NCBI GenBank assembly: GCA_949775045.1
Contig: OX459100.1
Location: 11,790,086 to 11,854,085, forward strand
Reading direction: 5' to 3'
Length of the DNA: 64,000 nt
Origin: Metridium senile
Taxonomy: Eukaryota; Cnidaria; Anthozoa; Actiniaria; Metridiidae
The notes below the pieces were generated by a model. The model saw only the letters and a program-made list of their open reading frames with translations. It was not told the origin of the DNA and ran no database searches. Position numbers and translations under genes: made by a program. This document shows positions 48,601 to 54,750 of the stretch, piece by piece (within the stretch, counting starts at the first letter, position 1; each line of letters opens with the position of its first letter).

Positions 48601-49886
48601 CTTCTGTCGCTCGTTTCTCGCTTCCACAACATATACCCCAGGGAACGTAGTCTGTTGGAGCTTGTTCCGGAATTCAAAATTCAAACATATTTAACGACTT
48701 TCTTTGAATGGTTATCTTGATTTTCATTGGTCGACCTAATAAGGTCGACCAATCAGGAAAGAGCTGAATTTTGACTTCCGGAACAAGCTCCAACAGAATA
48801 CGTTCCCATGGGTATATGTTGTGGAAGCGAGAAACGAGCGACAGAAGAATACCCCTGGGTTCCCGAGGATGTCACTGGCGAAGCCTTTTCACAATAAGAT
48901 AATAAGGCAGTGAAATTAATTTAGACTTAAGATGAACTATCCTTGTTCTTTTTATATTTCTTCTCGGTGAATATAGCCACTATGGGAAACCAATAGTGTA
49001 GTGCAAACTTTACAAAAGAACCCTAATAGAAATCATAAATTGAGTTGTAAATACTGCGTGTAATAATAGAGTAGCATGTAGAGCAAGCCTCACGGAAGAG
49101 CCCCGATGGAGAGTGATGGTTGTAAATACTGAGTGAACCTCATTGCAGATCCCCCATGTTGGGTGGCAGTAGTATAGTGTGTGCGCACAGTGTATGTGTG
49201 TCAAACAAACAATGAATAAACTAAACGGTAATAGTGAGTTCAACCACATCCTCTAACTCTGACAAGGACCTCCCCTTCATTTCCCCTGAAACAGTATCGA
49301 ATGGCTAGCGATGATATATAACTAGATCTTGTAATACTTGCAAGAACGTCTTCCATTTCCTCAAAATGAAACGTGCTTCGTCATGCTAAAAGATCGCTAC
49401 GCACTTCATGGGAAAATAGAAAAAAAAAATAGATGCAGGTTTTGTTCCTTTGTCAAACGTTTTCGATCGATATAAGAACGCTTCAGGAGTAGAACTCTTC
49501 CGAAAGCTTGGCTCATTAAAATCATAGGTTTTTTTTATACGTAGTTGATACGAATTTATTTTCAATATGATTCCTACGTACCAAGACATTGTTAATTTGA
49601 CTTCAGGAGTATTTTTAATTAGTATATACATGCATGTGAAAAGTTCGAGATCAAAGCTAAATTCTTTCTGGTATTAAAAGTGCAATTTTCGTCTTTTTTT
49701 TACAAGTTTAAAAAGACACTTTGTTAAGAAATTTGTGTAAGCATTCTTTGTATAAGAATGTGTTGCCAAACATTTTCTCTTGCTTTTTTACAGGCACCTT
49801 CTAAAGTAACTGGGAAAGTAAGAGAACACACGACAAAGCCATACTCAAGATCAACAGTGGACAACAGTCAGCTGCTGACTCGCTAG
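29409..49886 (+). CDS. WDR89: WDR89-like WD40-repeat protein, 15 coding exons
   Basis: I assembled the frame from GT-AG exons: 29409-29521, 29683-29711, 31208-31270, 31572-31659, 32403-32452, 33418-33520, 34209-34278, 34357-34404, 34906-34989, 35884-35970, 37084-37128, 38204-38286, 42633-42738, 47321-47458 and 49794-49886. They sum to 1200 nt (399 residues plus stop) with phase kept at every junction. WD-type strand ends recur (SCWDLR, LYVWDVR, VCLYDV, LQLWDI, LQVFDV, VCFWKA), together with HKEDITQIKFHP, STDGLVCLYD, GGHNATVRC and ITGGEDSTVCFWK, which match WDR89 in order and spacing. The length is close to vertebrate WDR89. WD40 propellers are protein-interaction scaffolds; the exact role of WDR89 is not established. 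The tail after residue 350 is lysine/serine-rich. The start ATG follows AAAACAAA and begins MADELESLV. Introns total about 19 kb and are packed with mobile elements; intron 12 is the largest on the 5' side of exon 13 (4.3 kb). Confidence 0.92.
29914..30288. mobile_element. hAT-like MITE in intron 2
   Basis: Termini CAGGGTTCGAAATTC / GAATTTTGAACCCTG, a common hAT-type end. A short hairpin ACTCGCA/TGCGAGT repeats inside. The flanking bases do not give an exact 8-bp duplication. Confidence 0.7.
30476..30650. mobile_element. MITE family C, copy 2 (intron 2)
   Basis: Diverged copy with TTGGCTAATGCATTGCACTA at the left and ACATGTTAGCCG at the right. CAAATTCAAATC is retained. Confidence 0.7.
30719..30935. 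mobile_element. MITE in intron 2, rich in AAGATCTT
   Basis: Ends CCAGGTTGAGCATCTT / AAGATGTTCAACCTGG. The interior repeats AAGATCTT/GATCTTAC in both orientations. Confidence 0.75.
32485..32680. mobile_element. Palindromic MITE family H, copy 1 (intron 5)
   Basis: AACAGGTTCCCATTTAAATC at the left and GATTTAAATGGGAACCTGTT at the right. The interior carries the hairpin GTGTGCTAAACACACAG..AACCAATCAGAG and its complement. It begins about 32 bp after the exon 5 donor. Confidence 0.85.
33072..33282. mobile_element. Palindromic MITE family H, copy 2 (intron 5)
   Basis: Same ends and interior as 32485-32680, with the GATTTAAATGGGAAAGTACA segment duplicated on both arms. Flanked by (TA)n on both sides. 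Confidence 0.85.
33527..33861 (+). repeat. (AATC)n tetranucleotide array starting at the exon 6 donor
   Basis: Long AATC run with interruptions. It begins only a few bases after the GTAGGT donor of WDR89 exon 6. Frames reading INQS repeats are artefacts. Confidence 0.95.
34428..34860 (+). repeat. (ATC)n-rich low-complexity stretch (intron 8)
   Basis: CATCATCAT/ATCATTATC runs fill most of intron 8, with three loosely repeated blocks around ATGCATGATTATCACA. A similar CAT/CAC stretch lies at 35200-35310. Confidence 0.92.
35314..35722. mobile_element. 409-bp long palindrome in intron 9
   Basis: Left end ATTGCCGGATTTCAAACCG, right end CGGTTTGAAATCCGGCAAT. Arms of nearly 200 bp with few mismatches close at AACCGGACAACTTG/CTTGTCCGGTT. 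Probably a MITE or fold-back transposon. Confidence 0.88.
36019..36036. repeat. (TA)n run
   Basis: Nine TA steps in intron 10. Confidence 0.9.
36501..36584. repeat. 84-bp hairpin with a CRE-like TGACGTCA
   Basis: ATTTTTTGTCACATGGTGTA..TTACGTCAT and ATGACGTAA..TACACCATGTGACAGAAAAT pair. A TGACGTCA octamer sits in the loop region at about 36537. Confidence 0.7.
37150..37435. repeat. Dispersed repeat family I, copy 1 (intron 11)
   Basis: Contains GAGTGCTTCTCAACACTTG, AGTGTTCTTACAATCCC, CACTGCAAGCAAGTTTTTT, CATGCTGTGTGCTCTCATAA and AGCCAATCAGAATACATGAT. Also present at 38415-38820 and 42135-42310. Confidence 0.8.
37493..37790 (+). pseudogene. 3' end of a CR1/L2-type LINE with (ATT)n tail
   Basis: 37493-37600 encodes, with one frameshift, GSRAFPVY and then APTLWNELLVEIKNTPSTES, the conserved C-terminal tail (SYAAPKLWNSLP-like) of CR1/L2 reverse transcriptases. 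It is followed by GTAAGAGCACTGAGATTATG and GTGCGCTAAG and then an (ATT)n microsatellite, which is how this class of LINE commonly ends. 5' truncated. Confidence 0.8.
38415..38820. repeat. Dispersed repeat family I, copy 2, split by a hAT-like MITE
   Basis: Same blocks as 37150-37435 but interrupted after ATGCAAATGAG (38588). The sequence resumes at 38763 with GTGCTGTGCTATCATAAAG. Confidence 0.75.
38588..38763. mobile_element. hAT-like MITE inside family I repeat
   Basis: The right end CCCCCCTAAGATCCGCCACTG is a typical hAT terminus; the left end is the diverged, duplicated GGGGTGGATCTAGGGGTGG. The target duplication is not clear. A poly-C run (about 38389-38407) lies 180 bp upstream. 38821-39710 shows nothing assigned. 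Confidence 0.65.
39711..41717. mobile_element. TTAA-bounded non-autonomous DNA transposon, about 2.0 kb (intron 12)
   Basis: TTAAAGTGCTAGTCTTACGA at the left and TCGTAAGACTAGCACTTTAA at the right are perfect 20-bp complements, including TTAA. TTAA sites are used by piggyBac and Kolobok elements. No long reading frame is present, so it depends on a transposase elsewhere. Confidence 0.82.
41866..42139. mobile_element. MITE with G-rich ends, about 274 bp
   Basis: AGGGGCCGAACATTAAATTT..GAGGGGGAGGGG at the left is the imperfect complement of ACCCCTCTTAAAAGTTAAAT..GGTCGCCCCCT at the right. The interior repeats GCAGGATATTTATTTCTA-like segments and ends in (CCCA)n. Confidence 0.72.
42135..42310. repeat. 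Dispersed repeat family I, copy 3 (intron 12)
   Basis: Contains CTAACAATCCCCAAG, CTTTATAACTGCAAACAGCA and CATGCTGTGTGCTCTCATAA; abuts the preceding MITE. Confidence 0.75.
42391..42520. mobile_element. MITE with CGAAACGAAACG repeats and 7-8 bp target duplication
   Basis: Perfect ends GGGCTTACACTAAACAGCG / CGCTGTTTAGTGTAAGCCC, flanked by ACTCAAC on both sides (CACTCAAC if one C is shared). This suits a hAT-type insertion. It lies 110 bp upstream of WDR89 exon 13. Confidence 0.85.
43043..43393. repeat. Polypurine block followed by a polypyrimidine block (intron 13)
   Basis: GGAAGG/GAGAGA-rich plus strand to about 43320, then CTCTCATTTTCTCC/CCCTCTTC-rich to 43393. Asymmetric low complexity. Confidence 0.85.
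43795..43925 (-). repeat. Penelope-type repeat fragment with truncated ribozyme
   Basis: One satellite-type monomer (TTAGCGAGTAAAC..TAACACCGTAAAAAATG) runs into CGTTTCGAGCTTTAGCCCTT, where it stops short of the TCGTCGGAG half. Confidence 0.7.
44106..44245 (-). ncRNA. Penelope-type repeat with complete hammerhead-like sequence
   Basis: A satellite-type monomer (44106-44200) continues into GACTTAACTTTACTGACG and a full ribozyme-like segment at 44211-44243. On the minus strand it reads CCGACGA, GGGC..GCTC stem, CGAAACGTCAG. The core U is C here too. Confidence 0.6.
44281..44420. mobile_element. MITE between two Penelope-type fragments
   Basis: CCGAAATATGGCG..TTCTTGACTGTCTAGCCTCG at the left and CGAGGCTGGGCAGTCAAGAA..CCGCCATATTTCG at the right. 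Another piece of the ribozyme segment (TTTAGCCCTTCGTCGGAG) follows at 44490. Confidence 0.75.
45018..45104 (-). ncRNA. Penelope-type fragment with hammerhead-like sequence
   Basis: GATAGGTAATATAATG..TAACACCGTAAAAAATG, then TGACGTTTCGAGCTTTAGCC and CTTTGTCGGAG. The minus-strand core is CCGACAA, so the conserved GA is also altered. 45105-46925 contains (AAT)n at 45746, (TTCC)n at 46611-46627 and no recognised coding sequence. Confidence 0.5.
46930..47230 (+). mobile_element. tRNA-derived SINE (intron 13)
   Basis: The head looks like a degenerate tRNA gene. It has an A-box-like GTGGCATAATGGT at 46937-46950 and a B-box GGTTCGAGTGCCG at 46982-46994, spaced as in RNA polymerase III promoters. The body has GGGGTTTTCTCCAGGCAATC and CGGTTTTTTCTCCC, a conserved block shared by many aquatic-animal SINEs. 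The 3' limit is approximate. The minus-strand frame across it is not a gene. Confidence 0.8.
47598..47760 (+). repeat. (ATC)n/(ATT)n low-complexity stretch (intron 14)
   Basis: ATTATTATT and CATCATCA runs. Confidence 0.9.
47854..48025. mobile_element. MITE family C, copy 3 (intron 14)
   Basis: ATCGGCTAACGCGTTGCTATG at the left, CATAGCAACGCGTTAACCGA at the right; same family as 6521-6711. 48026-48567 shows nothing further. Confidence 0.82.
48577..48871. mobile_element. Mutator-like MITE with long arms and 9-bp target duplication (intron 14)
   Basis: Starts CATCCTCGGGAACCCAGGGG and ends CCCCTGGGTTCCCGAGGATG; the arms continue for over 100 bp. Exact 9-bp repeats TCACTGGCG flank it at 48568-48576 and 48872-48880. 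Long inverted arms plus a 9-bp duplication are diagnostic for MULE-type insertion. 48881-49793 holds no gene apart from the intron end. Confidence 0.85.
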
Positions 49887-50055
49887 TACTTGTTGTAGTT
49901 GATCTGGACTGATATGAAGGAGAAAAGATGCTGCCTTTTTTCCACGGATTCCTCAAAACTTACAGGGCCTTTTTAGGGAACGTACAGGACGTTTTAGGGC
50001 CTCTATTGATAACAGTTATTACATTTTGTAAATACTGAAAGAGCTACCCTGTTTA

Positions 50056-50061
50056 AATAAA
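50056..50061 (+). promoter_or_regulatory. Probable polyadenylation signal of WDR89
   Basis: AATAAA lies 170 bases after the stop codon. The Rep/transposase array begins only 9 bases further on, so the cleavage site is in or at the edge of the element. Confidence 0.7.
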
Positions 50062-50069
50062 GGAATCTA

Positions 50070-50323
50070 CAATCATGGACATAAATATTGGGACACAGCA
50101 GGTTATTAGTGGTTTTTCACATATAATTGTTCATTTTTCATCATATCCTCCCCCTCCCCCCCTATCTCAATGTTGATTTGACCAAGGAATGCCTACCAAT
50201 GACCCATGTAACTCATGAACGGTCAACATTGAATGGAGGGGGGAGGGGAGGGCTAAAAATGATGAAGGGTAACGTTTTTATTCGAATTGTTAATGTTGTC
50301 CCAAACAATATTGTCCGTGATTG
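50070..50323. repeat. Palindrome-like terminal/origin region, unit 1
   Basis: Outer ends CAATCATGGACATAAATATT..GGGACA and TGTCCCAAACAATATTGTCC..GTGATTG are imperfect complements. Inner arms are CCTCCCCCTCCCCCC..CAATGTTGA (50146-50176) and TCAACATTGAATGGAGGGG..GAGGGGAGGG (50223-50252). The G-rich arms fit a G-quadruplex pattern on each strand. The same architecture occurs as a free element at 62411-62682. Confidence 0.85.
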
Positions 50324-50567
50324 TCTTGTACAAGTAATTCATTAGAAAGTGTGATAATATCAGGTTTCGTCAATGTATATATTATTATAAATTACGGACA
50401 ATGCAAGATAATGAATCATTTCAGTATACATGTTATTTTGTACATTTTTTGTGGTTGATTGGGTTAATTTTGTGTTTTTCATATGCTCGCGGACTGACGG
50501 GATTCCTGTGTAAACGTAATTATTATGTCATAGACTGCAAAATTTCATTTTTCTTGCACAATCAGAC

Positions 50568-51674
50568 ATGGTGGCAAAACTTAAGCCAACAAAAGTAGCG
50601 TATGCTATTCTGTTACGCGAGAAAGAACGTTATTCATTCCGTATTATCGCAAAAAAGTGTAACATTTCCAAATCGTCGGCACATCGAATATGGAAGTATC
50701 GTCAAAACTACCTTCGAAGTGAATGTAAAGAAAAGGCAATTGTGCATAGAAATAAGGGACGGAAACCTCGAATCAATGAAAGAGACAAGAGAGAAATGCT
50801 GAGAACACTCACAAGAATGAGAAAGAAAGATGTTAATCTAACCGTCATGTCGTTAGTTAGAGAGGCGGGAATAGATCCGACATTGGTGCATCGAAGGACA
50901 TTTACAAGATACCTTAACAAATGGGGGTTTCACTTCCTTCAATCTCGAAAAAAGGGACTGTTAAGTGACAAGGACAAGGAATTGCGCTTAAAGTATGCAA
51001 AGAAGATGCGGAGTTTATTGAAGGACAATCCTACGTTTTACACTCATCACATAGCTTTCTACTTGGATGGAGTATCCTTTATACATAAGTACAACCCCAA
51101 GAATGAAGCCTGTAGACCGAAATCTCGAGTTTGGAGGAAAAAGGGTGAGGGGTTATCAATAACGGCAAGAGGAACAAAAGAGCTGGCTGGTGGACGAAGG
51201 CTTCACATTATGGTGGCCGTTGCATATGGCAAAGGCGTTGTATTATGCCAACCATATGAGAAGTTGAACGGTGAGTTCTTCGCCAACTTTATTCGGACGC
51301 ATTTTAATTTAACGTTTGGAAAGGCAGGCCCGAAAGTAATGGGACAAAGACTATTTGTAATGGACAACGACCCAAGTCAAACAAGCTGTAAAGCAATGAG
51401 TGCATTAAGTGACATTGAGGCGACATTGCATCGCATCCCCAGCCGCACACAGGACCTAAATCCTCCAGAAAATGTTTTCCATATAGTTAAAAAGAGACTC
51501 GAACAAGAAGCTATAACTTTGAATTTGACGATGGAAACATTTGACAACTTTAAAGAACGGGTATTGAAATGCTTTCAAAGTATTGACAGTGATTTAATTG
51601 ATAAAACAATTGCGAGCTTACCAAAGCGCGTAGAAAACATTATCAGTCTCTGTGGAGGACGAACAAAATACTGA
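50568..51674 (+). CDS. Tc1/mariner-type DD34E transposase, unit 1
   Basis: 368 residues. The N-terminal half holds a helix-turn-helix region (residues about 20-45, YSFRIIAKKCNISKSSAHRI) and a GRKPRI box (64-69), like the paired-type DNA-binding region and GRPR motif of Tc1 transposases. The catalytic domain shows D167 in FYLDGVSF, D266 in FVMDNDPSQTS and E301 in DLNPPENVF. There are 34 residues between the second and third, the DD34E spacing of Tc1-like enzymes. The length is normal or slightly long for the family. All catalytic residues are present and no stop interrupts the frame. These enzymes cut at terminal inverted repeats and insert at TA. The start chosen is the ATG in CAGACATGGTGGC. 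The gene diverges from the Rep gene of the preceding unit and converges on its own Rep. Confidence 0.93.
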   Translation: MVAKLKPTKVAYAILLREKERYSFRIIAKKCNISKSSAHRIWKYRQNYLRSECKEKAIVHRNKGRKPRINERDKREMLRTLTRMRKKDVNLTVMSLVREAGIDPTLVHRRTFTRYLNKWGFHFLQSRKKGLLSDKDKELRLKYAKKMRSLLKDNPTFYTHHIAFYLDGVSFIHKYNPKNEACRPKSRVWRKKGEGLSITARGTKELAGGRRLHIMVAVAYGKGVVLCQPYEKLNGEFFANFIRTHFNLTFGKAGPKVMGQRLFVMDNDPSQTSCKAMSALSDIEATLHRIPSRTQDLNPPENVFHIVKKRLEQEAITLNLTMETFDNFKERVLKCFQSIDSDLIDKTIASLPKRVENIISLCGGRTKY

Positions 51675-51750
51675 ATACCTATACTTAATTATTGATCATT
51701 AATTTTATCTGGAGGACGAACAAAATACTATACCGGGTGCCTATACTTAT
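51653..51750 (+). repeat. Direct duplication across the transposase stop codon
   Basis: TGGAGGACGAACAAAATACT occurs at 51653 (encoding the C-terminus before the stop) and again at 51710 in the 3' flank, with CCTATACTTA..TTGA following both. Present in every unit. Confidence 0.9.
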
Positions 51751-52651
51751 TGAACACATTCAAATGTAACCATAATCTATCATTTATTTGTCAATAGAAT
51801 GTTTATTACTATCTCTAAATAAACAGTAATATTCTACAAGATTCAGGTATTTATTTAATGATAATGATCACTAGTACAATATATTATAATATAAACCATG
51901 TTTTATAATTACAAACAATCAAGGATAATTATTATATCAAGTATCATGAACAATAGGCCGATCAGCATATTAAGTTACAATACTCCATACTACTCCACAC
52001 GACCTTATGTGTTAAACAACAATATAAATCAGTATAATTTTGATAAATTATACTTGTCTTCTACGACAAATCAGTCATGTACACTTTCTAGAGCATGTAC
52101 GTCTAATAATGTTCATGGCATGTTACGTATAATATGATAATCATCATTACTCCACTGTGATCTATATAAAAGTTGATAGTCTAATAGATTTACTTAACAT
52201 TCATATGGAGTAATGTGCGTTTAAATACAATATGTCAACATTTTCTGTTGATAAGGGGACTAAACCGTAGAAGACGACTTCATAGTCTTATATAAAGCTA
52301 ATTAAGATCCATATATTAAAATGAACAATCCTATTGTGTTATAATTATCAGTTAACATGATGGAGTATTGAGTGGAGTAATGTATAGCTTATTTCCTCGA
52401 ATAAGCGCCGCGGCGCTTATTAAACTATTATCGTTTACACAGTCCCCTTCTTAATCAGAACTACGAATATCCGGTGGAGATAATTTAATGGACGAGCGGT
52501 GAAATATAATTATTTTCAACTGAAAAATAACGCTTTTGATAAAAGTTTCCTTTTAATGCTGTTATAGAGTAACATTATTGCGTTAAAATGCGGTCATTAT
52601 ACGAGAGTGGCGCTCATTCCAAAGCAGTGCTTATTCGAGTAAATACGGTGT
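51751..52651. other. 3' intergenic region between the convergent genes, unit 1
   Basis: About 0.9 kb of AT-rich DNA containing CATTACTCCACTG/GGAGTAATG-type repeats (52145, 52206 and 52373) and, at its right end, CTTATTCGAGTAAATACGGT abutting the Rep stop codon. No convincing gene; a 79-codon frame at 51898-52137 is compositionally biased and not called. Confidence 0.6.
52400..52421. repeat. Perfect GC-centred palindrome, unit 1 (also 56583 and 60766)
   Basis: AATAAGCGCCG followed by its exact complement CGGCGCTTATT, preceded by CCTCGA. A strong stem in AT-rich surroundings. It shares CGAATAAGC with the sequence next to the Rep stop (in inverse orientation), so it may mark the left end of a nested short element of about 250 bp. 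Confidence 0.85.
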
Positions 52652-53977
52652 TTAGAATAAGTTATCGATATCTTTATAATCAAGTACGAATTTTGCAAAG
52701 CAATGTTGACAAGGTGAAAGGGATTTCTGTTTATCCTGCGGTATTTGTTTCCAAAAATTAAATGTACGCCACCTAACCTGCATCATCTGGGTATTTGCAG
52801 AATCTAATGACCCTCCTTTAACTAGGACCATAGGGGCATCGGCGGTAGCAAAGAATGGCGTATTTTTGTTGAATTCCACATCCTTGACACCAAAGTTTTT
52901 GGGCACAGGTAAATGGACAGTATCGCCCTCTAACAACTGAAGTAAATCTCCCCAAGCAATCACAGAGGGATGCCAGCGGAAGTCGTTCAACACTACCACT
53001 TCAGCATCTTCAACACCAAGCCATGCAAATGTACCGGTAGCGGGGTTGGTGAAGGTTTTGTAGATGTTCTTTAAAGGAGATATGATAAAGGTTTTCCCCG
53101 TGTTAGCCGGACCGTATACATAAATGTTCCTATATTTCCCGCGTCCGTCCTTAAGCGCCTTGAAAATACCACTACAAAATGCTGACACAGACAACTCGTT
53201 CTGTGACATGAGTGTAAGTGCCATTTCAAGCCACTGGCCATTACAATCAGTTACACAGCTTGCCCCATATGCTTCATTGAGAATGTCGATGCGACTCATC
53301 TTAAGGCGTTGCATCTGCATTGGGGCTTCTACGAATTCCTTGGCCAACTCTAAGGCCTCATTCACCACTTTGGCACCTCTATTGGCAATGAATTGGGCTA
53401 GTTGTGTTTTTCCTTCATTCTTTTGAACTACAGCTAAATTAACGAGTTCTAAACGTGTTTTGATGTTTTGTTCTTGTATGATTTGAACAACGTCAAATGT
53501 CGAATAGCGTTTTGCCTTTTTCTTATCGCCTTTATTTTTCGTAGATCTTTTTCTGTTGGCTGTTATAGCTTGCTCTGTTGAGGGTGGATCTGTTAAGATG
53601 GGATGATCTGCTGACTTGGCAAATTCTTTATCCTCCTTAATGACATACTGGTGGGCGCTGTAGTATGTGTTGTGATTACAACTGAAATTGACTCTAATGT
53701 CGTGATGATTCTGTATATACTGCCTAACCCTTGACCACCTTGATCTCTTGTTCAGCTTCAATGCCATGTGGTAATGTGTTGAGTTCTCTGACTCGGAGGT
53801 TTCAGCATGGCTTTCTTTACAAACAACCCAATGATTCACTTCAACTTGCGCCACTTGTTGGAATGCATTTGCAATAATCATCGCAAAAGTTTCCCTTGAC
53901 GACACTTTATCTAAGTCTGCACGACTATACGTAATCAAATAGACAAGTGACTGATGCCGAGTGTTTGAAGAAGCCAT
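52652..53977 (-). CDS. HUH endonuclease-SF3 helicase Rep protein, unit 1
   Basis: 441 residues. The N-terminal part fits a replication-initiator endonuclease: LITYSRAD (about 14-21) as motif 1, a metal-binding H68-Y-H70 (HUH, motif 2), and Y111-V-I-K114 (YxxK, motif 3) with the nucleophile tyrosine. A lysine-rich linker at 141-157 could be a nuclear signal. The C-terminal half is a superfamily 3 helicase: Walker A GPANTGKT (289-296), Walker B-like VVVLND (327-332), motif C FFATAD (375-380) and arginines R402/R404 in VRWRTFNF. The C-terminus has CQHC (423-426). Such two-domain Reps nick an origin and unwind DNA in small single-stranded DNA viruses and related plasmids or transposons. All motifs are intact. 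The start is the ATG following AAGTATTACA. Confidence 0.92.
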   Translation of the reverse strand: MASSNTRHQSLVYLITYSRADLDKVSSRETFAMIIANAFQQVAQVEVNHWVVCKESHAETSESENSTHYHMALKLNKRSRWSRVRQYIQNHHDIRVNFSCNHNTYYSAHQYVIKEDKEFAKSADHPILTDPPSTEQAITANRKRSTKNKGDKKKAKRYSTFDVVQIIQEQNIKTRLELVNLAVVQKNEGKTQLAQFIANRGAKVVNEALELAKEFVEAPMQMQRLKMSRIDILNEAYGASCVTDCNGQWLEMALTLMSQNELSVSAFCSGIFKALKDGRGKYRNIYVYGPANTGKTFIISPLKNIYKTFTNPATGTFAWLGVEDAEVVVLNDFRWHPSVIAWGDLLQLLEGDTVHLPVPKNFGVKDVEFNKNTPFFATADAPMVLVKGGSLDSANTQMMQVRWRTFNFWKQIPQDKQKSLSPCQHCFAKFVLDYKDIDNLF

Positions 53978-54203
53978 TGTAATACTTACTTCAGGTCTGA
54001 TTACATAAAATTGTAAGAATTTGGCGTCAAATTACACTTTAATTATGCAAATACTTTGTAAAGCCATAATTTATTTTGGGCTTCCTGTGTTATCAATCAA
54101 TTCAAAAATAAAAAAATAGCCACATATTATTATAAATTTTTATTAATTAGTTATGTAAATCATGACGACATACAGTTTATTTAACATTCGTGGCATTTTT
54201 GGT

Positions 54204-54250
54204 ACGATTTACTGCGGTTTTCATGACGATTTTCATACAATCGATTTTAA
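54204..54250. repeat. Short CGATTT repeats upstream of Rep, next to the palindrome
   Basis: ACGATTT at 54204 and 54226 and TCGATTTT at 54241, within 50 bases of the unit 2 terminus. CATGACGA also occurs twice (54161 and 54222). Candidate iterons for Rep binding; function is inference. Repeats at +4183. Confidence 0.45.
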
Positions 54251-54252
54251 GA

Positions 54253-54506
54253 CAATCATGGACATAAATATTGGGACACAGCAGGTTATTAGTGGTTTTT
54301 CACATATAATTGTTCATTTTTCATCATATCCTCCCCCTCCCCCCCTATCTCAATGTTGATTTGACCAAGGAATGCCTACCAATGACCCATGTAACTCATG
54401 AACGGTCAACATTGAATGGAGGGGGGAGGGGAGGGCTAAAAATGATGAAGGGTAACGTTTTTATTCGAATTGTTAATGTTGTCCCAAACAATATTGTCCG
54501 TGATTG
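54253..54506. repeat. Palindrome-like terminal/origin region, unit 2
   Basis: Same as 50070-50323, but with unit sequence on the left. The outer arms extend by a few bases (AAGACAATCA / TGATTGTCTT). It separates the divergent Rep of unit 1 (start 53977) and transposase of unit 2 (start 54751). Confidence 0.85.
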
Positions 54507-54750
54507 TCTTGTACAAGTAATTCATTAGAAAGTGTGATAATATCAGGTTTCGTCAATGTATATATTATTATAAATTACGGACAATGCAAGATAATGAATC
54601 ATTTCAGTATACATGTTATTTTGTACATTTTTTGTGGTTGATTGGGTTAATTTTGTGTTTTTCATATGCTCGCGGACTGACGGGATTCCTGTGTAAACGT
54701 AATTATTATGTCATAGACTGCAAAATTTCATTTTTCTTGCACAATCAGAC

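Noticed and set aside
50401..50598. Small frame upstream of the transposase (MQDNESFQ...)
   Set aside because: It overlaps the transposase start in another frame, has no recognisable domain and lies in the 5' flank; a leader peptide cannot be excluded but is unsupported.
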